Source of the DNA: Rostratula benghalensis
Lineage: Eukaryota; Chordata; Aves; Charadriiformes; Rostratulidae
Reading direction: 5' to 3'
Length of the DNA: 64,000 bases
NCBI GenBank assembly: GCA_013399305.1
Contig: VXAI01000038.1
Coordinates: 3,340,998 to 3,404,997, forward strand
Made by a program: the position numbers and the translations under genes. The notes below the pieces were generated by a model, which saw only the letters and a list, made by a program, of their open reading frames with translations, had not been told where the DNA came from and ran no database searches. Of this stretch, positions 1-11,410 are shown one piece after another (the stretch's first letter is position 1; each line of letters begins with the position of its first letter).

Positions 1-3000
1 TGCCAGTTACAGATGCAAATTAATCTCTCCTGCTGACTGTCACTACAGCTTCTTCCCCTGGAGATGGAACGCTGCCTCTTGAGTACTTCCCATACATTTC
101 AGTACAGTTACTGAGTTATCTTACCCTACTATTTAAATATCATTCCCTGGCCTGGAATATAGCCAGCACCAGGCTGCTAATGCATACACTGTATTCCATA
201 GCACACAGTATTCAAGCAAGTTCAATGGCCTATCTTTTTCTCGCTTCTGATTTAAAAAAAATGCTGTTGAGCTTTTCTAAAAGGCAGAAGTTGGCCTGCT
301 TCTCATAACTGAAGGTTGAATTCCACTGGATAGAATAGAGACTGTATGCAATTATAGATGGTTTCATATTCATATTTAATTTCATTTTTTGCTTAATAAA
401 ACATCAATATTTGAGATAATATTAGTACCAAGTACTACAAAAACAGGTCACCATCTTGCTAGTTTTGACTTGGCAATTACTTTTTTATTAGAATTCAGCT
501 GACAATATAGACTGAAGTATAAAGCACACTCAGATCCTGCAACACAAAGAAGTTAAAAGAACAACAAGAAAAAAAATGAAGAGCAAAGAAAAGTAGTAAA
601 CCTCCAAGCCTTCAAGGGCAGAACACGCATACATACAACTCCTGAAAAAGGCAAATATAACACAAAACCATACAATTTTTATGCTAGCTAAGAGTTTTTC
701 TCCCATGTAAGCAGTCACTTTTCTGCCCAGTGCTGCACTTCCATTTTCTTACCATCCCATTGAAAAATCTTCTCTGATATGACCCTTTTAGCAATTAATA
801 ATTCATAGAGATATCTCTGCATGGTAAAGTTCTAAGACTAGATAGCACTGAGAGAATCTATTACAGTATTACATAATAGCCTCTAAAAAAATTACAGTGT
901 CTTATTTATGATGTTCAAAATGCATTTTTATACATACAGCCTGCCTCAAGAAGGTATCAAGAAACAAAAAAGAAAATAGGAATCATTTTCCCTAATTGAG
1001 CACATTTTAGTTTGTACAGGTTCCCTAGCAAAGGCATGTATATCTCTATGTTGCACGTCCTTACACTTATAATATATATACACCCTGCACATACTAACTT
1101 TTCATCAATACCTTCGCTCTCTGGCTTGTTCAAACAGAGCTATGAAATTAACACAAAATTTAGGTGTGAATAGAAGGGGAAAGAAAAGAAAAAGAAGCTC
1201 TAAGGAGATTTCATTTCTGTATTTATACTCTTTCTAGTGTTATTACCTACAGGGCTGTAACAACAGAAGACAGTTCTGCTCAGAGGCTGACAAGGTGAAT
1301 TTTATTTATGGCTTCAAGCACATAGCATTTAAGTAGAACTCGAAGATCTTACTAATATCTCTACTTGTCTCATTGAATATTACAGTGTAATTTCATTCCT
1401 AATAGGAAAAATGGAGGGAAAGAATATCAGATTTAGTTCGTTCTACACATTTAGAAACCTAGGGGTACTGTGTTTAGCACATTGCTGTCATTACCTAACT
1501 GTGCAATACCATTAGCTTTTAAATCCTTTTAATTAGAAGTGACTGACTACTAGAATAAGCTTGTTGAAAGCAAACTGAAATGTCCCTACATAAGCGCTCG
1601 AGACCCCATGTTACTCACTCTGAGTGTTTCCAGTAAAGGAATATAAAAAAACCTCACCCACCCAGCACATATAGCACTGAGTCATACTGTTACACCTAAG
1701 GCTGAATAAGGTGTAAGGCTGTGCAACTATGTCAGCTTTGTAAAACAGGTACAGCAATGTCACTGAAGAATTACCAGATGCCATAATCACATGCTTCTCC
1801 TTACTCCTCCAGTTACTGACATGGTTAATCACATTGCCTTCCACTTACTGAAATTAAAAAATATTTTTTTGTTCATGAAAACAGTAACACAAGCTGGTCA
1901 ATGAGAAAACTTTCACTATTTGCTAAAAAGTTTGCTTGCCAAACCCCTCAATATCCAAATCAGCTCTATTCCCTGTACCCATGGAAACTTGCACACTTCT
2001 TACTGATCCATAGGCTCTCCTTATTGTAGCCAAGCCACTGGGTAAGCTCCTGCCTGGCCACACTAAGGATGCATTTCAGGAAAGTGCTTTTCCCTGCTCT
2101 GATGGATATACCCACCACAGTTAGCAGCGGGCAGGAGCACGAGCTGCTACTCCTCCGAAAAGGGGGTGTGGGCACACTGGAAGATTTCCTTTGCTTATGT
2201 GTTTTCCTGTTGAAACGTGTTCCCCATTGACAGCTTGTGTTTCACTTTGTCAGTTAGGTTTACCAACCTAGCTAAAGATAGACTAAGAATGTCAAGTTCA
2301 TTTCTCCTATATCTGGCATTTACATGGTTTACTGGCAAAGCTGCCCATCTGTAAGCACCTGCATGGCTATGTGTTTGTTTTCACTGCAAAATTCACCATA
2401 GAAATGCAGCATATCATCCAATTTTATTTACATTAATTTTTTTCTTCTGATGCTTAAAGTACTGGTTTCATACACTTTCTGCTCCAGTTCAATGACAACT
2501 AAGAAACACTAAAGACTATTAAAAGCTCTAAGAGATACCAGGAGACCAGGAATGGAAAAGCTTATCAACTTATTCACAGTACTTATTTTCTCTATTTTCA
2601 AGTGCAAATTGCAGATAAATACAGTTATTATATTTTGTCTACTTTAACAAAAAAACTAAACTGGAAGAGTTTCCACTAAATATCCCTTTTTATTAATTAA
2701 TAATAGACACTAGAAGTTGTAACTTGCTTCCTGCAGATATTAACAGGTAATAGAGCATCACCAAAGACAGAGGTGCAGAAGATATCCCTGGTCTTGGAGA
2801 CAGCCAAGACTCAAGCACCCTGCTCTAACATCGAAGTTAGTCCTAATAGCAGCGGGGGGTGCTCAACAAGGAGGTTCCTTGGGACAGGGCACAGGGAGAT
2901 GCCTAGTCCAAGCCCCATGTTGAGCTCCCAGGAAATCCATGTCACTGAAACAGCTTCATATGGCACAGTGGAAGAAGAAAAGCTGTTCAGCCTCCAGCTA

Positions 3001-3504
3001 ATGCTAAACTAATAACAGCTTAATATGAAAAACTAGTGGACACTGTAGATAGTAAAAGCAGCACATGACACAAAGCAAATAAGAAAACCTTGCAAATCTG
3101 CTTGGGTTTATCTGCTTCTTTATGCTATGCTGCATGTGACTCTTCAAAGAAAAAGCATCATCTGACCATCTGAAAATGGAAATTATTTTGAGTCAGGGTG
3201 TTTAAAATGGGATGCTTTGGTTAAAAAATTTTAACGTGAAATATTAATTAATATTTGGAGAGTGGAAGCTTGCCTTTTTTTTTCCTCCTTTTTAAAGGTT
3301 CAGTACTCAGTTGCTCATTAAGCACAAAATTGCATCTTCAGTAATTGCTGGTAAAAGCTGAGAAAAATGGTAAATATTTCTGTAGTACAAGCAAGAGTAC
3401 ACTGCAAAGAAAGGTATGAGACTATCTTGTTTTGGAGAGGAAACAAGAAATAAAAATAGCAAGCAACACAGTTTTTTTTTTAACTCTTCCACAGTTGAGT
3501 ATAA
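1..3504. other. A+T-rich non-coding DNA
   Basis: I see no gene, RNA or named repeat here. Open frames are short (under 80 codons), lack splice-site support and lie in A+T-rich sequence. A slightly G+C-richer patch at about 2,770-2,950 has an open plus-strand frame of 79 codons that I cannot connect to any family. The stretch looks like intron or intergenic sequence. Confidence 0.6.
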
Positions 3505-3510
3505 TCTTAC

Positions 3511-3531
3511 CTTTATCTATAGATTCCTCAG
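3511..3531 (-). other. Candidate 21-nt microexon
   Basis: Read on the minus strand, a 21-nt segment is preceded by an acceptor-like tract ending gcttcatccctcag and followed directly by the donor gtaaga. One phase codes for the acidic peptide EESIDK; the other two contain stops. Twenty-one nucleotides keeps a reading frame, as neural microexons usually do. No partner exon is identified, and a 64-kb search produces chance matches, so this is weak evidence. Confidence 0.14.
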
Positions 3532-6500
3532 CTGAGGGATGAAGCACCACACACACAAACCAACTCTAACAGCTGTGAATTTAGGAGGATTAAGATTAGG
3601 AGGGACCCCAATCTCTCTCCACACCATATTCAATGATTATATGACAAGGAAAGACCCAGGAACAGGTCCATTGAGTTCTGGCACCTCCAGGGGGAAGCTG
3701 AAGTCAGGAGAGATTGAAGGGCATTCACAGGAGTGGGATCACCCAACAAGCAGGGGAAGGTGAAGTAGCCCTCCCAGTGTTGCAGGGAGAGCCCTACGTC
3801 CACACTTCTAACAAAGCTCAAATCATCAAGAGCTGAGAAGTATTTCCAAGACAGCAGAGATACAGAGTTTAAACAAGATATGCTTTTGATACAGCCACAC
3901 AACATATTTCACATGCAAATAGTCTCAATTAAAGCTCAGGATTTTACATACAAAATTATTTATGTTTTCTTACAAGACATTTTGATAAAAAGATTAATTG
4001 CTGCTTAACTATGAAATGTTCTGTTCAAGAAGGATTTTTTGGCTATGAAAAGAAAGTGACCTTTCATATTAACATAGATTCAAAATTACATTTTTATTTC
4101 TTTTTGAAATGTCATTTTGTGGGTCTTTTTACCCTCCAAACCAAAACAAGTGACATTTTAACTTGAAATTCATTGAAAAGAACTGTTTATATCTAAATGC
4201 CAAACTGAAAACCAAAACAAAAACCTTCTGATTAACTTATTTCCAGAACTTTAAAAGCAGATGTTTTTTACCTCATCAGAAAAATGTCCAAGACTTTCAT
4301 TTCAAATTTTATATCAGAAAATACTGCTTTTTCTAAGTATCCGTTGTTTTTCTCACACTTATACACACCAGAAGGGCAACAAGAACATTATTACTATTGC
4401 TACCGGTAATGTTCAATCCCCAATCTGTCTAATCTTTTTCACCTGCACAGCAATGCACTTGGAAAAATAATCCCAGGACAAGTCCTTCTCCACTGCCATG
4501 CCTCACCTTTAATTGGAAGGGAAAGGAGAAATCCTAAACATTTCTTTGGCATTTTGGCAAGTTAAAGTTTTATTTCTTTTGCTGTCAAACAAATTAAGGT
4601 TTATCTCCCACATGAAATTGCAACCTCTCACATGAAATATCACTTTCTTTTATGCCTTTTTTCTTAAGTTCAATCGTAAAACACCAAATAAATTGGAGTT
4701 TAATAGTGAAGCTACATCTGTAATGGTCTTCCTTTTAACTATTCATCGTTCCTGTTTTTTGCATTTCATTTGACGGGAATATTTTTTTTCTTTTCTCAAC
4801 TACTTCTTTATGCAGAAAGGTAATTCAATGCATATGTGGATATGTAATATAATTGATGAAGAAGCTGGAGAAAGTTTTAGGATTTCAAAAGTATCCTCAT
4901 AATATAGCAGTCCCTAATGAAGGGAGACTTTCACAGTGTTCAACTATCAAGCTAGGATTAAAATCAGAATGCTTCAATGGTTCAAATACGTTTAACTTGA
5001 AGTATGTACCAAGAATTTTCTTGTTTGAAACTGTCCAGAGGCTTTACCTTGCATTTAAGTTTTTGGACACCTGACAGCATAAAGCCCAACGATGGAATTT
5101 TAAAATGCCACAATATTTGAGTTTGAGAATAGCAGCCTTGCCTTCTATGGCTTTGGGCAAAGGATGAAGTATGACTCATTTAATGCAAACTAGTTAATTG
5201 GGTTTTTTTCCCCCACAGTTAATTGTAAAAGTCTGCACCACACACAAACTGGACTACTGTTTCACTTAGGTTCATATTGCCCTCCCTTTAAGAATGGGCC
5301 ACAAGCATTAGTAATGTTTTCATAGAAATTAAAACCTCAGTAAGATGGACTTGTTTTTTGTGAGTGCATGAGGTTATTTTTCTGCAATGTTGCAAAGACA
5401 GGATTATTATTTTTATCTCAGGAAAAAAACAAGGAGTCAAAATGGATTGTAAGAAGAGTTAAAGAAGGAAGCATGAAAAAGAAAAAAAAAAAAAAAAACC
5501 CCACCACAAAAAACCAAGCCAATCCTACAACCCAAACCCCACTCCTATAGAAGAAGTTGTCTTCTAAGAAAATACTGTTGAGTTTAAGTCAAAAGAAAAG
5601 CCAAGTGGGAAAAAAAAAAAAAAAAAGGAATTATCACATCAGTATGCCAATACAGATATGGGAACCAGCTACAGAAAGAGGCTATTTCTCATGGCAAACA
5701 CTAACATCACTTCACAGCCCTGCTACCACCTCATGGTGCAGGCTTAGGAAGCGTTTGTGCTGCTTATAGCTCTATAACACAGCTGCTAATCGAAATGATA
5801 GCAAACACCACCCAACTGATAATTGTCCATGTTCAAACAGGGAGGATGTGATCCCTTCTGAGCCATTATCACATCTTTTGCAGCCCCCTTTTGGTTAGCT
5901 CTGACAGGACTGTGATCAGAAATGCTGTTAACTCTTCATTTCCTTATTATTTCTCAAGGATTAAAGTAAATGCTCCCCACTCAATATCCCTTCTCCCCAC
6001 ACTTCTAATTTCTTAAAAATTATTATTTTCTTTATTAGGAAGCATTTCTATGGAGGTTAGTAATTGCAAAAATTCAAAATCTTCCTTTTTACATAAAGAA
6101 ACATGAAGCCGTATCACTTAAAATAGTATTTTCAAAATATTTAACTCTAGAAATAGAAGTCATACTGTAATGTGTTCACTCAATGATTTATGAAACTGCT
6201 CATCAACTTGGCACATGAAGATTCTGTGTCATGACTGTATAGCCTGAACTCAGAATTATTTTTGTAACTGTGTTTTCCCTGGTAAAAGTGTAAGACCAAA
6301 ACCTCAAGTCACCTGGGAAATTTTTGGCTCATAGAAAGAGTAGCAGACAAGCATTGCAGCTAATTTTTATTTCTGGCTTTATCCTAGTGGAACTGCCACC
6401 AGCTTTTCTAAAAGGAAAGAAACTTTCTTTTTCCTTTGTGATTGAAGGAACTGAGAATGTATGAAACAACACCTGCACTCACATGCTGTTTAGTTTGAGA

Positions 6501-8558
6501 AGGCCTCATCCACACCTTTACATCCATCATAGTTATAGTTCACTTGCTTGTAAATACATCAAACCCCCCTCCTAATGGGTTGCTTCCCTTTCTCTGTTAT
6601 TAAAACAACAAATTCCTCACAAATAATGATAGAGAAGCACTTCAGAATCAGACCAGCGAGCAGCGCTGATGAAGGCACAGATGCAGGAGACCCCATGCAA
6701 GCCCTTGCTTGAACCTTACTGCAACCTACTTGAGCATATTAGACACTTGGCTACATGAAGTAGGTCTGCCTTGATCTATCCTGCTGGAAACAGCTCTTTT
6801 TCTATAAATAAGGACACATCCACCAGGAGAGGAATATGCGCCTGGCTTCTAACCAGAACATTTCCCAGACTCTCCTGTTGATCCCACGTGTATTTGCAGT
6901 AGAGAATTGGCTTGAAACCAAGGACACCTCCTGTCAGACATTCTGCTTCAGGCCATCCTCCAGTCAATGCAAACAGGGCAGAATCAAATCTGTATCCCAC
7001 TTCTGGAATGCACTTGCCCCTTGCCAAGGTACTTCTCTGCTAGCCCAATGACAACAAAGCCAGAGTGATCGTATGTTTCAGTAAAAAATTACTTAAGATA
7101 TTAACTCTGGTCCAGTTTAACATCCCTTGGAGTTAACAGCAAAAATAATAGCTTGTCCCTTCAAAAATAATGGCTTTCTAGAAAACTGACTTCCCTGGAA
7201 ATGGTATTTCATCTACTGATTTCGGAGCTGCATCACTCCTGATGCTTTAAGACACTGTTTCGTAGTTTTTTTAAATGCACAGATTAGCTAATGCTAAGAA
7301 TACTATTTTTTTATTCCTGCCCCTTGAGTCTTTGTCATTTAAAGCTTATTTATTTCAAGTTTGAAAAATACCCATCTTAAAACTGTAAACACAAAATTAT
7401 TAATTGTTTTATGTAGTAGAAGGGTAAACATATCTAAGCAAACATCTGGACTAACAGGTGCTTCCTCTTTCAGTATCCTATTAATAATTCCACTTTTCTT
7501 TCCTGTTGATGCCAAACGATTTGTGAGGGATTTAAATCATAGTGGTATGAAGTGTCACCTGCTGATATCAACTTATACATCTGAAATATTCTAGGCGTTT
7601 GAGTTCATCCTGTGACTTGAGCTAAAGTTCTGTCAAATATTGTAAGCTAACTTTAGTCAATGTTGGAGAGATTTCAAATCAATACTGGAGTAATGCAGAG
7701 ATATCAGTCATTTAGCAGCTGATACTTTGGAGACTAGACTTTGTCTGGAACTACAAGTTTCACGCAGGCTGATTTGGGTTTGGGTTGTTTTGTTTATTTT
7801 AAGGCCAAAACCAAGATCCCTAGTCTTTGTTCCTAATAAAAATTTCCTCTGTTAATTTAGTTAGGAGTGTGTTATTTGACCTAATGGCCAAATGCCAATT
7901 ATAATAATTACATTCTCAGCTCCCTAAATTCTGAATGATGCTTCTGCTGGGTACCATGATCAGAGGGCACACAGCTGAACAGCTGCCATTTCTTAATCCA
8001 AAGCTGACTGCACATCAGTGCTGTGTGAAGTGACCCCTGTATACTTCTTCCATATTTCACACAAGTATTACGTCTTGAGGCTTAGTCAATTGTTTGTAAC
8101 AGGAGATCACTGGACGAATGATAGTTTAGAAGTACTTAACAACAGGGATGGACATCCACAGCTGGATTAGATTCATACACTTACTGAAATGAGAAGGAAT
8201 TCTAACTCTGTCACAAGTGTACTCAAGGCAGAAGACGACACGTGCTTCTCATGACTACTTGTTTTGTATGACAAGATGACATATTTTGTTCAACTAAACT
8301 GCAAGGAAAGCTTCTTTGGAAGAGCAAAAATTAAGTTAAGTGCAATCAATCTGAACCTTCACTCAAATTCACTTGTTTTAGATGAGCAAAGAGTTCCTCT
8401 ACAAGCTATTTCAAATAAAAAAAACCAAACTATAAACACTCTCTTCACTACTTCTGCTAGAAAGGAAGTTGGTAATATTTTGGATACACTAGAGATCCTA
8501 AAAAGAGGCAAAACCAAACAAAGGTGACGGCAAGGAAGATGGACTAGTGAGTACTTAC
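3532..8558. other. A+T-rich non-coding DNA with poly-A tracts
   Basis: No gene or named repeat is seen. There are two 17-base adenine runs at 5,482-5,498 and 5,610-5,626; the first is followed by an A/C-rich stretch to about 5,550. Open frames here stay under 90 codons and have no convincing splice sites. Confidence 0.55.
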
Positions 8559-8611
8559 ACACTCATCTGAATCTTCTGTTTGCTCATCCCCAGAATGTAT
8601 GTTCATTATAT
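8559..8611 (-). other. Candidate 53-nt exon, minus strand
   Basis: The segment ends at a consensus donor (gtaagt, minus strand). The possible acceptor is atctttttgtaag. One frame gives an acidic, protein-like peptide, IMNIHSGDEQTEDSDEC. A TAA lies in frame just upstream of the acceptor, so this frame can only be used if the segment is spliced in. The acceptor is mediocre and the peptide is not recognised, so it may be chance. Confidence 0.15.
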
Positions 8612-8982
8612 CTTACAAAAAGATCTGTAAGCAGACTGACTGCAGGCAGTTATCTTTAATACCTCACTATAAACCCAACTCCATTCTATACTATTCTTCA
8701 GAATACATACCAAAGATGTTCAGTTTTCATGTTTTTCCAAGTTTGATGTTTTTCATCATGTCAGCCAGAGAGCCTAACTTTATACAGGAGATTTTATTGC
8801 CAATTACTAAACTTGCAGGGTGGGGAGGTGAAATGGCATGGTTTTCTTTTGCAGTGCATCCACTCATCAAGCTGAGCTAAATCCTTTGTGGACTACACAG
8901 AGCGCATCTCAGACTACTATGATAGATAGCAAACCATTCATTAAGAATTAGGCCCACAGAATTGTACTTTGATATGAACCAC

Positions 8983-9028
8983 AGAAGAATGGAAGAATTC
9001 ACATTGGAAGGACTTCAGGAGGTCACAC
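8983..9028 (-). mobile_element. Probable ancient CR1 3' tail scrap
   Basis: The plus strand reads like the complement of a CR1 3' end: an agaat-rich start, then ttggaaggacttcaggaggtc, which matches the usual 'tggaagggacctc..gaggtc' core of avian CR1 tails. It is short and diverged, and no target-site duplication can be seen. Confidence 0.33.
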
Positions 9029-9590
9029 CCACACACAACAGAAAACCTGTCTTCCCACACACTGCAGTACCAATGACAGCACTAGAATTGCTCTCTGGTT
9101 TTTGAACAACTTGTCTGATTGTAATAGGAAATGGGCATAAAAATTGAGTTCAGCAACTCAGACACCACACACATACATTGGAAAAATAATAATAATAAAA
9201 AAATTCTTTCTCATAGATTGTCAAATTAAAAAAAAAATAGCAGTTTTGTTATCACCAGTAAAGGAAAGATGAAACAGCCAGACCAACTTACACAGCTCAA
9301 ATGACTGGGTCTCACTTTGGGTCAGCATTCCATTTTTCTGTTTCTGAACACATGAAAAAATTTTCTATAGATCCAGAAAATCCAAAAATACATTTTGACA
9401 TGAAGCATTGTGTGTATTAGTCCTCTCCACATATTTCAATTGCAAAACTTTCCCTTTAGTAGTAACATCTTTTATAAATCTTTTATAAGTATTTGCATTG
9501 AGAACAACACTGTCATCTTCTGAACTTTCCTATAATTCCAGTCCATTTGCTAACATGTTGTAGTGCTGATACATGATTTTCAGGTAGTTG

Positions 9591-9660
9591 CTTTGTTTTG
9601 GTTTTGTTGTCAAGGGTTTTGTTTGTTTGTTGGGGTTTTTTGTTGTTGTTTTGTTCTGGT
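9591..9660. repeat. G/T-rich low-complexity tract
   Basis: About 70 bases consist almost only of G and T on the plus strand, with imperfect TTTG and TTG units. It is simple sequence with no coding content. Confidence 0.75.
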
Positions 9661-10536
9661 CTTATTTTTTTAAAAACAGTGTACACTCAATGCACTTAAA
9701 TGTTTTACATAGAAATGTAAATGAGGGCATGTATTTAGGAGGGGATAATTCACCTCTGTAAGTATATCTCCTTAAAGGCACAACCAAAAAGGAACTGCTC
9801 CCTTCCTGAAGAATTGCACCTACGGTTCATAGCTATTTTGTCTGAGCTTCTGTGATCCCAATGGCCACCTAATACTCAGGTTTGGCACTCCACTTACAAA
9901 CAACAAACAGTACCAAGGAAGAGATAGATGCTATTTCAGAATCTGATCTAGGACACATATGCTGGTTTTAAGAACTTGAAGTAGCTTCCTTCCTTCCTTG
10001 ATTTTAACAATTCATCAGTAAGGAAAAAAAAAATATCAAAAACAATGAAAAAGGAAGTTGTTATAACCATAGATGAAGAACATCCAAGCAATTCTAAGAG
10101 AAGCAAGAATTTTTGCACTAACTCAATTATATAGAGAGTAGAGCACTACAAATTATCAGGATAGGTCAAACCAAAAAAAGCACATCTGCTAGGTAGTTCT
10201 TTGCTATGTAAGAAGCTATCATTTATTTGTCTTACAGAAGAGGAATTTACGTAGGAATGAAGGCTGCATACTCAAAAGCAGTTTTGCACGTCTTGTGTGT
10301 ATACCAATTGTTTCTCTCCCTCAAATACATTACTCTTACATCACATAACTCAAATAGTTGATCTCTAATATTTGTATTAAAGATACAAATTTGCGTTTGC
10401 ATTATTTACTTTTCCCCCTCAAGTGCCATTCTAGAATTGAAAAACTAAACAAGAGACAGTGAGTATCAGAATGACAACAGGCACAACGCTTAAATCTGAA
10501 AAAAGCTTACTAAGTTGCATAATAATTGATCAATAC

Positions 10537-10586
10537 TTTCCCTTCAAAGTTGCACCCAGAATTCCTTTTTCAGTCAGCTCTTGGAT
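10537..10586 (-). other. Candidate 50-nt exon, minus strand
   Basis: On the minus strand a pyrimidine-rich acceptor (tactgctctttttgctgtgtag) precedes a frame reading IQELTEKGILGATLKGK. The donor is weak (gtattg); if it is not used, the frame stops two codons later. The phase is compatible with the candidate exon at 11,355-11,410: that one can end on a complete codon and this one starts on one, across an intron of about 770 bases. I do not recognise the peptide. The evidence is splice consensus, open frame and phase agreement only. Confidence 0.25.
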
Positions 10587-11354
10587 CTACACAGCAAAAA
10601 GAGCAGTAAAATAGTAGATCCTGATCTACCAGCGTTATTTCCACACTTGCATAATCCTTAAGTAGTATTTGTTACTTAATCATGACTAAATGCAATAACA
10701 GTATTCTGCACCAGGTAATTAAGTTGATTATCTTAAAGACAGAAGACAAAATAAGAGACAATTAGATAAACAATGCTTTCAAACCCATCCTAAATATAAA
10801 TAACTTTAAAAAAAAAAAAAAAAGTTGGATAAAACCACCAATGAACTAGGAACATAGCAGGTTCCTCAAGAGAGGAAGGACAAAACATTGCAGTAAAATC
10901 CCTGTAGAAATTCCATGTCTTTAAATGGAAAAAAAAATTGTAGATAAGTAAGGGGTCTCCTGAACATTTCTCTTTTCCACTGCTGATTCTTTATTATATT
11001 TGGCTTGCTAGGGCAACGTGGTCTATTTTGACACCACTAATGATGCCAAAAACTTCACAGAATGTATAGAAGCACAAAAGCCTAAGAAAGGTAGATCTTG
11101 GAACTCCTGAATTTCACATACCACACACTGTCTGAAATAGTGACTGCAGAAAGATTTACAGCATTGTTCATGAAGGTGCAGAATACATTCCAACGGCAGA
11201 GGAGAAAAGAACAAAGGAATAAAAAGAATTAAAATGCTGCTGAAAAGAAGATGGAACTGTTAAATGCAGTTACTGAAAATAAAAAACAGCTGAATGTGTC
11301 AGATTCCAGAGAACTACACTTTATAATACAAGGTAAATTATCAGATATTCTTAC

Positions 11355-11410
11355 CAGAAGGAGTGCTGCTGTATTTGATGTACTCTGATGAATATCAGCC
11401 AAGTTTTCTC
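11355..11410 (-). other. Candidate 56-nt exon, minus strand
   Basis: This has the best-formed splice pair on the minus strand. The acceptor is cattttatgttctttcag and the donor is ctg|gtaaga. One phase, using two leading bases to complete a codon, gives ENLADIHQSTSNTAALLL and ends on a codon boundary. A second phase is also open; the third has a stop. The next candidate exon downstream (10,537-10,586) starts in the matching phase, and a 12-nt candidate upstream (12,927-12,938) can end with the single base needed. I do not recognise the peptide or a gene, and all of this could be chance. Confidence 0.28.
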
